Position numbers and translations under genes: made by a program. Under the pieces are notes generated by a model. The model did no database searches and was not told the origin of the DNA. It saw only the letters and a list, made by a program, of their open reading frames with translations. Shown here piece after piece: positions 1 to 12,215 of a stretch of DNA of 64,000 bases. The number at the start of each line of letters is the position of its first letter. Position 1 is the stretch's first letter. Source of the DNA: Vombatus ursinus (lineage: Eukaryota; Chordata; Mammalia; Diprotodontia; Vombatidae); the NCBI RefSeq assembly GCF_900497805.2, contig NW_020954713.1:6918180-6982179 (forward strand). Reading direction: 5' to 3'.

Positions 1-1365
1 TGAGAGAGAATTATCTTACTTCAATGATCTTTACTCCAATATCAATTTCTTTACCTCAATGTCATGTTAGTGATTCTAAATGTAGTGGGAACTGACACCT
101 TACTTGGTTATCTCCCCACAAGAAAAGACTGAAGCCAGTTTCTAGGAGAGTTGTGATGATATATAATGGAAGTGCCTTGGAAAGACTAAACAGCATGTAT
201 AAGCATTCTATAACTAGTTCTGGTCTGCTAACCTTTGACTGGCCATGTATCTGAAACTGGAAGTCCCTTGAAAAGGCTTTAGTCAGCCTCCACCAATATT
301 CTCTTCAGCTGCTCTTTTTCGGTTTGAATCTGCTGACAGTTTTCAGTGAGAGGCAACACTATAAGGGGAGACACTTTGGGTCTTCTCTCTGAGGCCAATG
401 TGTGGCCCCATGGAATTGGACCTCTGTCCTTTAGCCTTGCCATTTTTGGAGGGTTGGTTCCCATTTGCAGGGAGGAGATTAAGCAGGAGGCTCGCCTCTT
501 ATGAATTTTGAAAGATCAGGAGAGCAAGCCTCGGAGGAGACACCATCCTGGTGTTCCATTGTCCAGGTTTTACATTCAACTCAGCATCAGTGTTCTGAGG
601 AGCAAGGAGTAACCTTTGAAACCCAGTCAGTGGTAACTGAAACACAGGCTCATCCAGCAGTGATACCACATTTGGTTATGAACTCGGTGGGACCAATGCT
701 ATGTAAGATGAATGAGCCCCTTCCCCTCAGAGACTGAGATGGGATAGGGGAAAGGTTGTCCCTGAGGTGTCAGGAGAAACTATTTGAGCTTTGTTTTTGC
801 TGTATCTGCAAATATATCCCTTTGTAAAAGCTAGTTGATGTTAAGTGGTTAAATGGAACTGGGGCTCTAGTCACTGGCACCTAAGAGTAGAGGGAGCATG
901 ACCAATAGGGGTTTGAACCAGTGGCAATAGAGAAGAGACATCAAAACCCTTGGATACTCTTAGGACCCTTAGGGGCAGATATAGCTGCCTGGATCTGGAA
1001 TGGTGGACTAGAGTGTCCTTGCTAATTAATGTTATAGCTATTAAATATTAAAATATTTTATTTCTCATAGGTAAGATCTGGACAAGTTAATTTTTCACTT
1101 TCCACAGGAATACTTTGAATGTGTATATGTAGGATGTCAGCAGGGTGAGCTACATTAGGAATTCTGAAAAGGTTTTTTCCTCATGAGGACCAGCAGTTGA
1201 CTCCTTGGGCAGAAGGGGTTAAAAAGGGATGCTTACTAACTGTCCAGAGTAGGACAAATGTTCCTGGAGATGGAACTTGTTTTTTTAGCTCCACATTTAG
1301 GTCCAAGAGAGAAGATAAGTAGGTCTGAGGGAGCCATGAAAACAGAGACATGAACTCCTAATTCC
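1..1365. other. Intergenic, no gene recognised; possible old unclassified repeat
   Basis: No exon, RNA gene or known domain is visible on either strand. The texture of 480-1010 suggests an old interspersed repeat, but I cannot name its family. The short open frames at 279-464 (-) and 501-737 (+) have no recognisable protein features. Confidence 0.4.
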
Positions 1366-1369
1366 TGTA

Positions 1370-1575
1370 TTGAGATGGCAGCATGGAATGATTGCTGGGT
1401 CTGGAGTTAGAACACAGGGATTTGAATTCTGCCTGAGAGAGTTCCTAGCTGTATAACTGTGTACAAATCACTTTGCCTCACTTTCTTCATCTGTACAATG
1501 GGGATAATACTGCCAGCACCATCTACTTTATAGGGCTGTTCTGAGGAAAAGTACCTCAAAAATCTTTATGTTTTC
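1370..1575 (+). repeat. MIR-type SINE
   Basis: Decayed CORE-SINE: a tRNA-like head, then the core (CTAGCTGTATAACTGTG), CCTCACTTTCTTCATCTGTAC and AATGGGGATAATACTG. It ends in an L2-like tail. Strongly diverged, so old. Confidence 0.7.
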
Positions 1576-2999
1576 TATCCATGTAAACTATTATTCATTG
1601 CTACTGGAAGGCAATTTGTCAAAAAGTCCTGAATATTTCAGGGAAGAAAAATTGGTTGCACTTACCATTCATATAAAAACAACAATAATAATAAATTGAA
1701 AGGACTATAATAGGTCCATGAAAAGTCAGAAGGAGTTTTTACAATCTCCCCTGGAGTAGGGAGCGGAGATAAAATTGAGAAGGTTTCCGGAAGATCTAGG
1801 AGAAGCTGATGTAACCCTATGACACATGGTAGCTAAAAAAGAATAAAAACAAAAGGAGAAAGGTGGGAAACCCAGAGACTTAAACCTAAACCTTGAACAT
1901 TAAAAAAAAAAATGAAACATTCACAGACCTGAGGTTAAGCCTCTTTGCTCTACACATTTCGGAGGAAGTGATGTCCTTTTTTTTTTTAAGATAATAATCT
2001 TACTTGAATATATCAAAGATCTATGATGCAGTAGCATGGGGAGCTCTCAATGTGGCAACTCCTTCTTCCAAGGCAGATTGCAACCCATCTATGATTTAGT
2101 AGAAAAGTCCTAAGAAATTGCTTGAGTCACATGAAGGTCAAGTTACCTGCCCAGTTGGTTAATTAGTTGGGCGTGGTCCTTCGTTCTTGATGACGACCAA
2201 AATGACATCACTATCTTGGAGTCAAGTTACAATGGGTCTGACTGTGGCTGATCAGATCAGTATGATGTAGGAATGCTCTGCCACAGGGCACAAATAATCC
2301 ATGTGAACATTTGGGGTGGATTCTCTAAATTTGTGCATCTCACTTTTCTATTGAGCTGTTTCAATTCTGCTTTGCTCATAGAACACAGCCCTTCTCTCAT
2401 GTGGGTATGCCATGCTGGGCGGTCCTGTGCCAGTGTCTCCCATGTCACATGATCAATTCCAAGGTTCTTAAGAGAGATCCCAATTATTAAGAGACTGAAG
2501 TGTATTTTGAATTCAGGTCTTCCTGACTCCAAACCTAGTACTGTCTACTCTGCCTTGCTCCTGCTTAGGTAACATTCATGCTGATTCAAAAATATAAATT
2601 TTTAAAAAAGTTTGGTCTTATTTAATTTTCATTACCTTAAATCTTATGAATCAAACAATCCTTTGACGAAGAAAACCAAAGATAATAGAGATAAGGTAAT
2701 GTACTTAACGATCTTCTTTAAAAATATCAACTGTGCTTAGCAGGTTAAATCAAGTCAGATGAGAATACTTTTAATGAAGTTCATTCTGGAGCATATCCTG
2801 TTTCCAGAACAAAGAAAATGCCTTAAGCTGACCTTTCACCTCAACTATGAGCCATCAAGCTTCCTGTTAAATGTCATTGTCTTTAGCAGTGGGTGACTTT
2901 GGTGTTTTTCAAGGCACATTCCAAATTTCTCCTTTCATTTTTCATTTTCATTCCCCCATTTCATATTAAAACTGTTGTGGTGGCAAGGGCAAAGAAAAC
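1576..2999. repeat. No gene; unclassified repeat at about 2165-2500
   Basis: 1576-2160 and 2500-2999 show nothing recognisable. 2165-2500 opens with a block (GGTCCTTCGTTCTTGATGACG) resembling the start of the repeats at 13105, 38930 and 52815, and continues into GGTCTGACTGTGGCTGATCA, a known-looking marsupial repeat. The family is probably RTE-associated. No coding content. Confidence 0.45.
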
Positions 3000-3505
3000 C
3001 TTAAGGTTTTTCATTGTCTTGCACTTCATAATCTAGCTTCAGCCTACTATTCCAAATGTATTACATATTATACTCCCTTTTGCAGATTCTAAGGACCGGC
3101 TGAATTGTCCTCTTTGCTGTTTCTCACACACGACACCCCTTCTCTTTGCCTTTACACAGTGTTGTCTCCCATACCTGGAATGTACTTCCTTCTTACCTCT
3201 ACCTCTAGTGTCTACTACTGCCTCTACCTCTAGCATCCCAAGCTTCCTTCAAAACTCATTTCAACTGCCACATCTTACATGGAGTATTTCCTGATCTCAC
3301 CAGCAGTGGCTCTTCCCCTTTCCCATGGAAATCACCTTGTAATTACTTTGTATATATATTTGTATCTAATTAGATATGTACATAGTGTTCTTCCTAATGG
3401 AATAAAAATTTCTTAAGAGACTTTCATATTTGTTCTTGTATCCCTAGTGCCTAACACAGTACCTACCACCTACCTAGTAGGCATATGAGAAATGCTAGTT
3501 GATTT
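3000..3505 (+). repeat. LINE-2 3' end
   Basis: Follows the typical L2 3' end: TTTGCCTTTACACAGTG, ATACCTGGAATGTACTTCCTT, CTTCAAAACTCATTTCAACTGCC and a final AGTGCCTAACACAGTACC-type end. Old and heavily mutated, with no intact frame. Confidence 0.75.
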
Positions 3506-4485
3506 ACGGATTAGTTCTTACTACACTAACTTGGAATTTGTGATAATTCAATCTACTTCGAGCTAAAATTTTATTTCACACCATCGGAAAAGGAAAAATA
3601 TACCAAGCAAATTCATAATGCAGTTTTATTTATTAGTTACATTCTTTTCTTATGTATAATATTCAAAGATCAATATTTAGAAAATGTATTTGATCCTATT
3701 TTTTAGTTTATAATATTTTAAAAATCTAAACATTTTTTATCTTCTTAATTCTAAAATTCTTCCTTTTGGAGCTATTTAGACTTAGACTTGATTGCTTTTA
3801 AGGTCCCTTCCAACACCAAATCTATGATTTCCCCAATTAGTATGAATTAATGCAATTTTGCTATTAAGAGTTTTATCTTAATAATATACTTATTTTGGGA
3901 CTTCAAAGGATCCATGATTTTGTCAATGTGGACACTCCTCATCCACATACAATCTTTATTTGTGTCCTTTCATTGTGCTGGAGGCCTTCTGCTGGGTCCT
4001 ATGCTACTTCATGGACAATAGTGTAACTGTCTTCCTCTCTTGCTACATGATCAGCCCACTTCCTTTTTCCTGGTCATATAGATTCTTATGTGTATGGCCT
4101 TTTTTATACCACATCTTATGTGAGAGTCAACCTTGGTATCTTCACTGATAATATTTTATAGCCTGGTTGTTTCCACTATGAATCTTTTCACAGTTCTTTG
4201 AGTGGTTCACAATTTTGATTTTTTTTTTTTAAGATCAAAGTTCCATGATTTGCAACCATGAGCATAATTGGTAGAATATGAAAAGCAACTGGATTAGAAC
4301 AAGTCTAAACAGTCAAGGGTACTGAGAGACTGATTCTCCAGGTATCTGAAAGAGGACAGGTGTTAGAGTTAGGTATGACATGATATGATAGCATTAGATA
4401 TGACAAAAGTAGATAGATATGGAATTATGGTTGGGTTATGATGGGATTAGGGTTAAACAGATCTTATTATGAACAAAAAGATGGA
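3506..4485. other. AT-rich intergenic stretch, no gene recognised
   Basis: 3506-3900 is AT-rich with nothing identifiable. 3900-4180 resembles 28800-29105 in texture and may be a shared old repeat, but the match is weak by eye. No exon is seen. Confidence 0.35.
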
Positions 4486-4489
4486 GACC

Positions 4490-5530
4490 AAAAGAGCATA
4501 GTTAACTACTGACCCATTTGTCTACTTTGCCGATTGCATACAGTGCTTATGAGAATAATCTGCACATGAAATGAAGACATCCTTAGTAAATGTTGACGAA
4601 GGGAAGAAGCAGGCTTTGGCATATAATATTCCATAGCAGACATTTTCATAATCACACAAGTGACTGAGATATATTAGAAAATACAAAATTCCACAATGTT
4701 TTTCTTTTCTTTTCTTTTCTTTTCTTTTTTTGCTCTAAAAAGCTTTTGATTTGGTAGAGCAAAATACTACCGTAAAGCCCTTCCTCCAATAAAATGTGTC
4801 TTATGCAAAAGCCAAAATAAAAGCTGATTTGAAAGATATAACAATAGAGATTACCTGTTCAGTAGCTTTGCAATTATTGTTAAGCAAGGCATAAAACAGG
4901 GAAATGTATGTTCACCAAAGATAGAGATCTATAACAGAGCTCCCATTTTTGAAGAAAAATTCCCTGTAGATAGTGAGGTGGTACAGATACTCCATTTGTA
5001 AATGACATTGTTCTAATTTCATTAAACCCCAGAACATTGCAGAACATCCTAGATGAACTCTATAATCACTCGGAAGAATTTGGTCTAATTATCCATATAG
5101 GAAAAATGAAATGGATAAAGATATCTGTGGTCCAGATTATAATGTAATTTGAAATTGGAGGGAAGATCTATAGAGGTTGTCTGTCTGTCTGTCTATCTGT
5201 CTGTCTGTGTCTTTCTGTTAGTCTTTCTGTCTGTCTGACAGATACCAAAAATGCACAAATGGACAATGAGCCAGGTCCAGAATTCAATGGAAAAGTGTAG
5301 AGCAGAGTTGATTGCCTTTGGGAAATTTGAGGTCTTTTAATTGTTCCCTTCCCCCGCCTCCGAAAGTCTTGAAACAAAGGACCATCTTTTTAATGGCCAT
5401 GTTCTTCCAGTGATGTTATATGGCCCAAGTTATGGAACATTATAGTCTCTGAAGAACTGAAGTTGTAAGTCACCCAAAGGTCAATGAAAAAATGCACAGT
5501 GGATGTGAGCAAGCTGGAATACAATATAAA
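4490..5530 (+). repeat. RTE-like LINE remnant (reverse transcriptase fragments)
   Basis: Broken frames retain reverse-transcriptase-like phrases in order: NYRPICLL near 4500, KAFDLVEQ near 4738, a VKQGIKQGNVCSPK-like box near 4878, an ANDIVLIS-like box near 4997, ELYNHSEEFGL near 5056 and a LPVMLYGPSYG-like box near 5407. This order and wording fit the RTE clade. Many stops, so dead. Confidence 0.65.
5178..5240. repeat. (CTGT)n-type microsatellite
   Basis: Imperfect CTGT/CTAT/TTCTG array of about 60 bp lying inside the RTE-like LINE remnant. Confidence 0.9.
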
Positions 5531-5554
5531 TAAGAAATTATAGGACAATCAACC

Positions 5555-6545
5555 AATCAACAGCTATTTATTAAGAACCTCCCAGGTGCCAAGCACTTTG
5601 CTACGTGCTGGGGACACAAAAACCAAATTGAAACAATTCCTGCCCTAGAGGAGCTTACATTCTCTCATAAGAAACAACATGTACATATATATAGATATAT
5701 ATAAAAGAGATACAATGTAATTTAATGGGATATCAGCAGGTAAGGACACCAAGAAAGGCTTTATGGAGAAAATGATGTTTGAGCTGAGACTTGTTGGAAA
5801 CTAGAGATTCCAAGAGGCAGAGGTGAGGAGGGAGAGGATTCAAGGTATGGTGGAGGGCTAGTGAAACAGATTTCTATTGGAGAGAGAGTATCATCTGCAC
5901 ACGCAATAAATGCATTATTGAATATAGGAGAAGAGAAGAAGCAGGCTTCTGCATACAATATTTGGTTGAATATGCTATAGTAGGCAACATTTTCACAGTT
6001 ATGCAGGTGGCTGAAACAGAGAGAATACAAAATGTGAGAGACAGTAAATAGGTCAATGAGAAACAGTAAGAAGGTCAGTTTGGCTAGACCATCATTTTGG
6101 TGAAGAGAAGGAATCTACAATAAGGCTGGAAAGGTAGCTAGGAGTTAGATTGTAAAGAGCTTTAAATGCTAAAGAGAAGTGTTGATACTTGATTGTAGAG
6201 GAAATAAGGAGCCAATAGAGTTTAAGGAGTAAGGTAGTGATATGATTGGACATGTACTATTGGAAAATCACTTTGGCACCTTTGTGGAACATGTTTTAGA
6301 TTTAGAAGAGGTTTGAGACAGGAAAACCAAATTAGCAAGTTATTGTAATGGTATAGGCAAGAGATGATAAAGGCATGAAATAGATTGGTGGCTGTGTGAG
6401 TGAAGAGAAGGATACAGTTGCAAAAATTGTTGAGGAGGGAGAAGCAACAAGATTTGTCCATTGATTTAATATTCAACATAAGTGAGAGTGAAGAATATGT
6501 CCAGAAATGTATAATCAAAAAAGATGGGTCAGCCGTGGACTGAAA
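5555..6545 (-). repeat. LINE-2, antisense, split by an RTE-like fragment
   Basis: On the + strand it begins with the complement of the L2 3' end (CTATTTATTAAGAACCTCCC, GTGCCAAGCACTTTGCTACG) and runs through the complement of the L2 ORF2 C-terminal region (GGAGCCAATAGAGTTTAAGG). The segment 5880-6035 does not fit L2; it resembles the RTE-like piece at 4570-4700 and appears inserted. A 202-codon open frame at 6222-6830 (-) is a shadow of this element. Confidence 0.7.
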
Positions 6546-7810
6546 AAAAGAAAAAGCTAACTGATGGATAGTCTGAGTTCTCCATTGGTATACACTAGAC
6601 ATCAAGAGATCACAAGGAGAGCCCCCAGCACATTGGATGGACTGGTTTGGCAAACTTATAGGAAGACAAAGATAAAAGTGACACAGAATGAACAAACCTG
6701 GATTAATATTGGAGAGAATACCCACATCAGTGGGTAACCCAGAGCCATTGGAGTTTGGGAGTACATATTTTGAAAATATGAACTTTGGGATCTGCAAGCA
6801 ACATGTGATTTGTACTGTACAATTTCCCAAATGAAACCCATCCTTCTCAACTCTTCTTACTTTGTTATTGGTCTAACTCACTGTTCATTTGCACTAACTG
6901 ATCAAGATAGACATAATGCTGTGCTAACTCAATATCCGACTGTGTAATCTGGTCAATATACATTCTTCATCCATGTGGTTCCTTGCTAAATCGATTGCTA
7001 AGTGGTTGTTAAATTAATTTCTTTTGAGTCAACAACAAATTCCGCAAACATTTATTAAGCATTTGCTATACATCTGGTACTATGCTAAGCAGTGGGAATG
7101 AAAATACAAAAAAAGAATAGAGTCCCTGCTTTCAAGGAGTTAAAATTCTAATCAGGAAAACAATAAACAAAAGCAACTTGAAAATAAGTTGGGGGGAGGG
7201 AAGGTTCTCAGTGGAAAGAGGGAAAGGGGCAGGATGGAGAAGTCCAGAAGAGTACCACACAGTGGGAAATGAGAGAGATGGCTGGCCTAGGTTCCCCACC
7301 TTTTAAACCGAGGTTCTGAGAAGAACTTTCCACCATCCAATCAGAGGGAAGAAGGAGAGCCAGGGGCAGAGAGGACTAATGATGTGTGAGTTCTAGTGCT
7401 GAAGTGATCTTCCATGTTGAAGAGGTTCCTGGCCAGAGTGCAGCCAGGTGGGAAATGAAGAGCCTTATACATACCTATACATACTTCATTCACTTGGTTC
7501 CTCCAGAATTGTTATGTCAGTCTCTTTTGAGTGGCTGTGGATCTGAGTGAGGAGGCCCTGTGGTGTTCTTGAACCTGAGGCAATTAGCTCAATGCCATCT
7601 AAGCACCATCTGCAGGAGGATCTCACCATATACATATGTAAACTTTTAATATCTATTTTGTAAATTATCTTTTAGACTACCAAAATTCAAACTGCTTGAG
7701 GTCAGGGACCATTTGATTTTTGTCTTTCTATCCTTATTACCTATGGTAGTGTTTTGCACATAGTAGGTATCCAATAAAGTTTGTTCACTTGAATTGAATT
7801 GATTATTTTC
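6546..7810. repeat. Intergenic with L2 ends at 7030-7180 (-) and 7660-7800 (+)
   Basis: 7030-7180 carries the complement of an L2 3' end (AACATTTATTAAGCATTTGC). 7660-7800 is an L2 3' end on the + strand, ending TATCCAATAAAGTTTG. Nothing can be named between these ends or in 6546-7030. Confidence 0.55.
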
Positions 7811-9244
7811 TTAAAGGAACTAAAACAGAAAAGATATTTGAGTTTTTCCAACCTTTTTTAGATTTCCTCTAGGGAGCAGTAAAGAGTTTATTAGTGTTTA
7901 GTACATCATAAGATTTTTCATTATCCTCCTGGTTCTTAAAAGAACCTTTTAAAAGACAATCTCATTCTTTATAACAAGGGTTTAAATGTTTTAGAGGAGA
8001 AAGGGAATCTATCCTAGTTCCTATGAACCATTACTCAGAAATACAAACTATTCATTCATCCATTCATTCAACAAGCAATTAAAAGTCAATACTATGCTAG
8101 GCACACATTATGAGGAATACAAAAGGAGTCAGTGAAACAACACATCATACATTAGTACAGGACTTGATGCTTTCCAAACCTCTTTCATTCTGCATTATCT
8201 CTCTCAAGTTGTTAATAATTTAGCTGTAGGGACAAGATACACAGAAGGTAGCAATAGAATAATTCAAAAGAGTATATTAGCAAGTTCCAGAAATCATGGT
8301 AGAAATTCAGCCTTAGTTCTATGCAGCCTTGCCACCTGACTTCTCAGAATTTATTGTTCATTCATTCAACATTCATTGAACAAATAATTATTAATTATCA
8401 TACATGGGGATAGCATTGCAGTGAGCATTGACGATGTTACAGAAGGAACGCAGTATATACTCCCATCCAGGAGCTAATGGAGACCTCCAAGTGTTGGAAT
8501 TAAGATGACACAAGGGTATACATACAAGAAATCATTCACTATTTCAATGATATTCAGAGCTGTAACTACGGTGAGGTAACCAGGTGTCATTGTTGACATC
8601 CAGAGACATACTTCCTTTCTGGGTCATTCCTCTAATTTGCCTTTTTCCAGATTGCTAACCTCCACCAGGTCAACCCCAGGATGCAGTTAACAGTTGTGTT
8701 CCTCCCTTGGAGCTCACGATTCTCTCATCTTCCACTGAATTTGCCATGGACCCCAGAATCCCTAGTTACGTCTTTTGTGATTTTGTTGGTACGGGACTGC
8801 CTTCAAAGATGTAGCTCCCAACCTTTTTGATACCTTAGAAGATGATTATTAAGAATGGCAGTGACAGAAAAATTAACCCTGAAGTCAACTTGATGATACT
8901 GTTACTGGGTTATACTCAAAACTTTTTTTTATCTTTGTGGAATTGGGTATTTACCCAAGGTAGTATATAATAATGGGTCCTTTATCTCTCTCTCTCCCTC
9001 CCTCTCCCTCATGTATACATTTAATTTTTTTTATCTTCATTTTCAAATTCTCTCTCTCCCTCTCCCCCTTCCACATCCATGGAGAAGGCAAGAAATATAA
9101 TACCTATTATACATATGAAGTCACGCAAAACATATTTCCACGTTAGCCATCTTCTCTTTCTTTAAAAGCCCTCCAGTTCTTTGCCTTCTCATCTTGTAGA
9201 AAAATGCTTGTTCTAGCTAAAAAAGAAAGGCACTGAAAAATTCC
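7811..9244. repeat. Intergenic; weak L2 (-) near 8040-8480 and L1 3' end (-) at 8985-9190
   Basis: 8040-8120 and 8350-8480 show worn antisense L2 ends (CATTCATTCAACAAGC). 8985-9190 is antisense L1 3' UTR, with the pyrimidine-rich block and an AAACATATTTCCACGTTAGC-type end also seen at 46380, 48990 and 53960. The rest is unassigned. Confidence 0.5.
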
Positions 9245-9412
9245 AACCTATTTATTTATTTATTTATTTATTTTTGTGAAGCAATTGAGGTTAAGTGACT
9301 TGCCCAGAGTCACACAGCTGGTAAGTATTATATGTCTGAGGCCAGATTTGAACTCAGATCCTTCTGACTCCAAGGCCCGAGCTCTATCCACTGTGTCACC
9401 TAGCTGCCCCCC
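9245..9412 (-). repeat. tRNA-headed CORE-SINE with TTTA tail
   Basis: The complement of the marsupial-type SINE: a (TTTA)n tail at 9245-9273, TTAAGTGACTTGCCCAGAGT, CACACAGCTGGTAAG, then CTATCCACTGTGTCACCTAG and CTGCCCC (head). Non-coding. Confidence 0.88.
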
Positions 9413-9479
9413 AACCAATTTAAATTCTGCTTATCATTGACTTAAGCTAATCTTAAGGGCAGCCAGATGGCATGCAAAT

Positions 9480-9771
9480 AACTGCATATCAAGATAGATA
9501 CAAGGATACTGGAAGTAATCTCAGGGAAGGACCTAGCATTGAGGGAGATTGAGAAAGGATTCTTGCAGAAGATGGGATTTGAGCTGAGAGTTAAAAGATG
9601 GCAGGGAAGCCAGGAGACAGAGACAAAAAAAAAAAAAAAGACTTCAGGTATGGGGACATATAAAAAGGCACAAAGTTAGGAGACAGAATGATGCAGTGTT
9701 GTATGTAAAGAAGAGCAAAAGCACAGTGATGCTGGATTGTAGAGTTGATGGAGAAGAGTAAAGCATAAGAA
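9480..9771 (-). repeat. LINE-2 fragment, antisense
   Basis: Shares with other antisense L2 copies the blocks GGATTCTTGCAGAAGATGGG, TTTGAGCTGAGAG and CCAGGAGACAGAGAC. Interrupted by an A-run at 9627. The SINE at 9772 abuts it. Confidence 0.6.
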
Positions 9772-10015
9772 GGGGAAACTAGATGGCACACTGGATAGAG
9801 CACCAGGCCTGGAGTCAGGAAGACCTGAGTTCAAATCTGACCTCAGACACTTCCTAGCTGTGTGACCCTGGGTAAGTCACTTAAATCTGTTTGCCTCAGT
9901 TTCCTCATCTATAAAATGAGCTAGGGAAGGAAATGGCAAACCACTCCAGTATTTCTGCCAAGAAACCCCCAAAAGGGGTCACAAAGAATCAGATACAACT
10001 GTAAACGACTGAACC
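9772..10015 (+). repeat. tRNA-headed CORE-SINE, long form
   Basis: Head GATGGCACACTGGATAGAGC, then GAGTTCAAATCTGACCTCAG, CTAGCTGTGTGACCCTGGGT, CAGTTTCCTCATCTATAAAA and a 3' part with GGAAATGGCAAACCACTCC and GGGGTCACAAAGAATCAGA. This is the long subtype also seen at 26371, 29502 and 57803. Confidence 0.9.
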
Positions 10016-10035
10016 AAGAATTCTATCCTTGTGAA

Positions 10036-10330
10036 TAAACTTAATTCAGTTCTAGTCTTTTGAGGTTCAGCTCAAGTGTCAACTTCAGTGACAGAGCCTT
10101 CAGCATTTCCTGATTCTCTTAGTTGTTAGTGGTTCTCCTTCAAATTATCTTGCGCTTACTTATCTTGACAAATGTTGCATTCATTCTCTCCCTCCCCCTC
10201 CCCCTCCCTCTCCCCCAAAGAATATAAGCTCTTTGAGGACAGGGATTTTTTTAGTTTTGTCTTTGTATTTCCAGCACCTAGTACAGTGCCTTAGCCATAG
10301 CAGATGCCTGATAAATGCTTGTTATTTTTC
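10036..10330 (+). repeat. LINE-2 3' end
   Basis: Reads AGCTCTTTGAGGACAGGG, ATTTCCAGCACCTAGTACAG and GATAAATGCTTGTT, the standard L2 3' end. A CCCTCC-rich patch lies at 10188-10217. Confidence 0.75.
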
Positions 10331-10359
10331 CTCACCAAGCTATCAGGTAAATAGCTGCT

Positions 10360-12215
10360 AAAATTCTAAGGCACAGGTTTGATTATATTACTATCCTGCT
10401 CAAAATCTTCCTCCTTAAAATGCTCACTTCATCTATTTCTCTCTGCTACCTATCATCTTAAATCTTCCATTTCATGGCTAAACTCCTTGAGAGAGCTGTC
10501 TGTTTCTACTTCCTTTCTTCTCACACCGTACTTTACTCTGCTGCTTAGCTTCTGACCTCATCATACTATTGAAACTGCTCTTTCCAAAGTTACCAATTAT
10601 TTCTCAATTGCTGAATCTAATGGTCTTTTCTCAATCCTCATCCTTCTGGATGTCTCTGCAACCTTTGACCCTGATGATCACCCTCTTCTCCTAGATACTC
10701 TCTTCTCTCTAGGTTTTTGTGACTCTGCTCATTTCAGGCCGAATTCCTTCCAGACTGACTGCTCCTTCTCAGTCTCCTTTGCTAGAAATGACATTCAGGC
10801 TAACCTTGCATGAGATGTCCCTCAAGGATCTATCCTGGACTCACTTCTTTTCCCCTTCTATATATCTCCCTCGGTGACATAAGTGACCATGGATGAATTC
10901 ACTATCTCTAGGCAAATGAGTCTGAGATCAGTATATCTAGCCCTATCCTCTCTCCTGACCACCAGTTTCACACCACCAAACTGCTTTTTAGACATCTTAA
11001 ACTGTATATCTTATAAACATCTCAAATTCAACGTGTCCAAAACAGAATTGATTCTCCTTTCTCCCATATTCTCCTGTCTTCCAAACTTCCTTTTTACTGT
11101 TGAGAGTACCACCATCCTCCCAGTCACCCAGGCTCCAAAGTTATGTGTCATCCTTAACTCCTCACTCTCTCTCTCACATTCCCCATATCTAATCTATGGC
11201 CATGTCCTATCAATTCTGCTTTAACATCATCTTTCATATATACCATCTTCTCTCCTCTGACACTGCCACCACCTTGGTACAGGCCTATATGACTTCAGGT
11301 CTGGACTACTGCCAATAGTCTGCTGGTTGGTTTCCTTGCCACAAGTCTATCCCCATTCCAATCCATTGCTCTTCTCAGCTGTTAAAGTGGTTTTCCTAAA
11401 GGCAGGTCTGACATGTTTACCCTCCCACTCCATAAATTCCTATTGCTCCCTATTACCTCCAAGATCAAATATAAAATCTTCTTTTCGGCTTTTAAAGCCC
11501 TTTACAACCTGAACCCCTCCTACATTTCCAGACTCCTTATGCTTTGATGTTGTTGTTCAGTCATTTCAGTCATGTCTGACTCTTCATGACCCCATTTGGG
11601 GTTTTCTTGGCAGAGATACTGGAGTGGTTTGCCTTTTCCTTCTCCAGCTCATTTTACAGATGAGGAAACTGAGGCAAACAATGTTAAGTGACTTGCCCAG
11701 TGTCACACAGCTAGTAAGTGTTTGAGGCCAGATTTGAATGCACAAAGCCAAGTCTTTCTGACTCTAGGCCTGGTAACCTACCCACTGCACCACCTGGCTT
11801 CCCCTGCTTATGCTTTACATCCCTCCACTTACTCTTCAATCCTGCATCATTGTCTTTTTTGCTCTTCTTTACATACAACACTCTATCATTCTATCTCCTA
11901 ACTTGGTGCCTTTTTACTGCCTGTCCTCATAACTGAGGTCTTTCTTGTCTCTGCTTCCTGGTTTCCTTGATATCCTTTAACACAGTTCAAATCCTACCTT
12001 CTGCCAGAACCCTTTCCTAATCTCTTTTATGCTAGGCTCTTCCATCAGAGATGACTTCCAGTATACCCTGTATGTATCTTGATATGTACATAGTTGTTTC
12101 CCCCACTTTAGAATGTGAGATAGTTGAAGGCAGGGACTATTTTTGCTTTTCCTTGTATCCTCAGTACTTAGCACAATGCCTGACACATAGTGAGTGCTTA
12201 ATAAATGCTTGTTAA
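10360..12215 (+). repeat. LINE-2 with partial ORF2 and 3' end
   Basis: One of the longest L2 copies in the window. Its frames retain L2 reverse-transcriptase segments: a CCTCAAGGATCTATCCTGG (PQGSILD) block near 10832 and, in one frame at 10883-11224, STTILPVTQAPKLCVILNSS, then SLSLSHSP. Downstream, GGTCTGGACTACTGCCAATAG gives the LDYCN-like block. The 3' end is at 12135-12215. It is interrupted by a SINE at 11547-11804 and has several stops, so it is inactive. Confidence 0.85.
11547..11804 (-). repeat. Long CORE-SINE nested in LINE-2
   Basis: The complement of the long SINE: GTTGTTGTTCAGTCATTTCA, CATGACCCCATTTGGGG, GAGGAAACTGAGGCAAAC, then the head complement GCACCACCTGGCTTCCCC. It splits the L2 copy, so it inserted later. 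Confidence 0.9.

Noticed and set aside
480-1010. Possible retroviral LTR remnant
   Set aside because: The texture suggests a repeat, but I saw no paired ends, primer site or coding region to support that family.
5168-5377. Arg/Gln/Thr-rich minus-strand frame (69 codons)
   Set aside because: Created by the CTGT microsatellite in the RTE-like remnant.
6222-6830. 202-codon open frame on the minus strand
   Set aside because: Most of it lies in the antisense LINE-2 and reads the element out of its coding frame; no host protein resemblance.
10883-11224. 113-codon open frame on the + strand
   Set aside because: It is a surviving piece of LINE-2 ORF2 (TTILPVTQAPKLCVILNSS), not a host gene.
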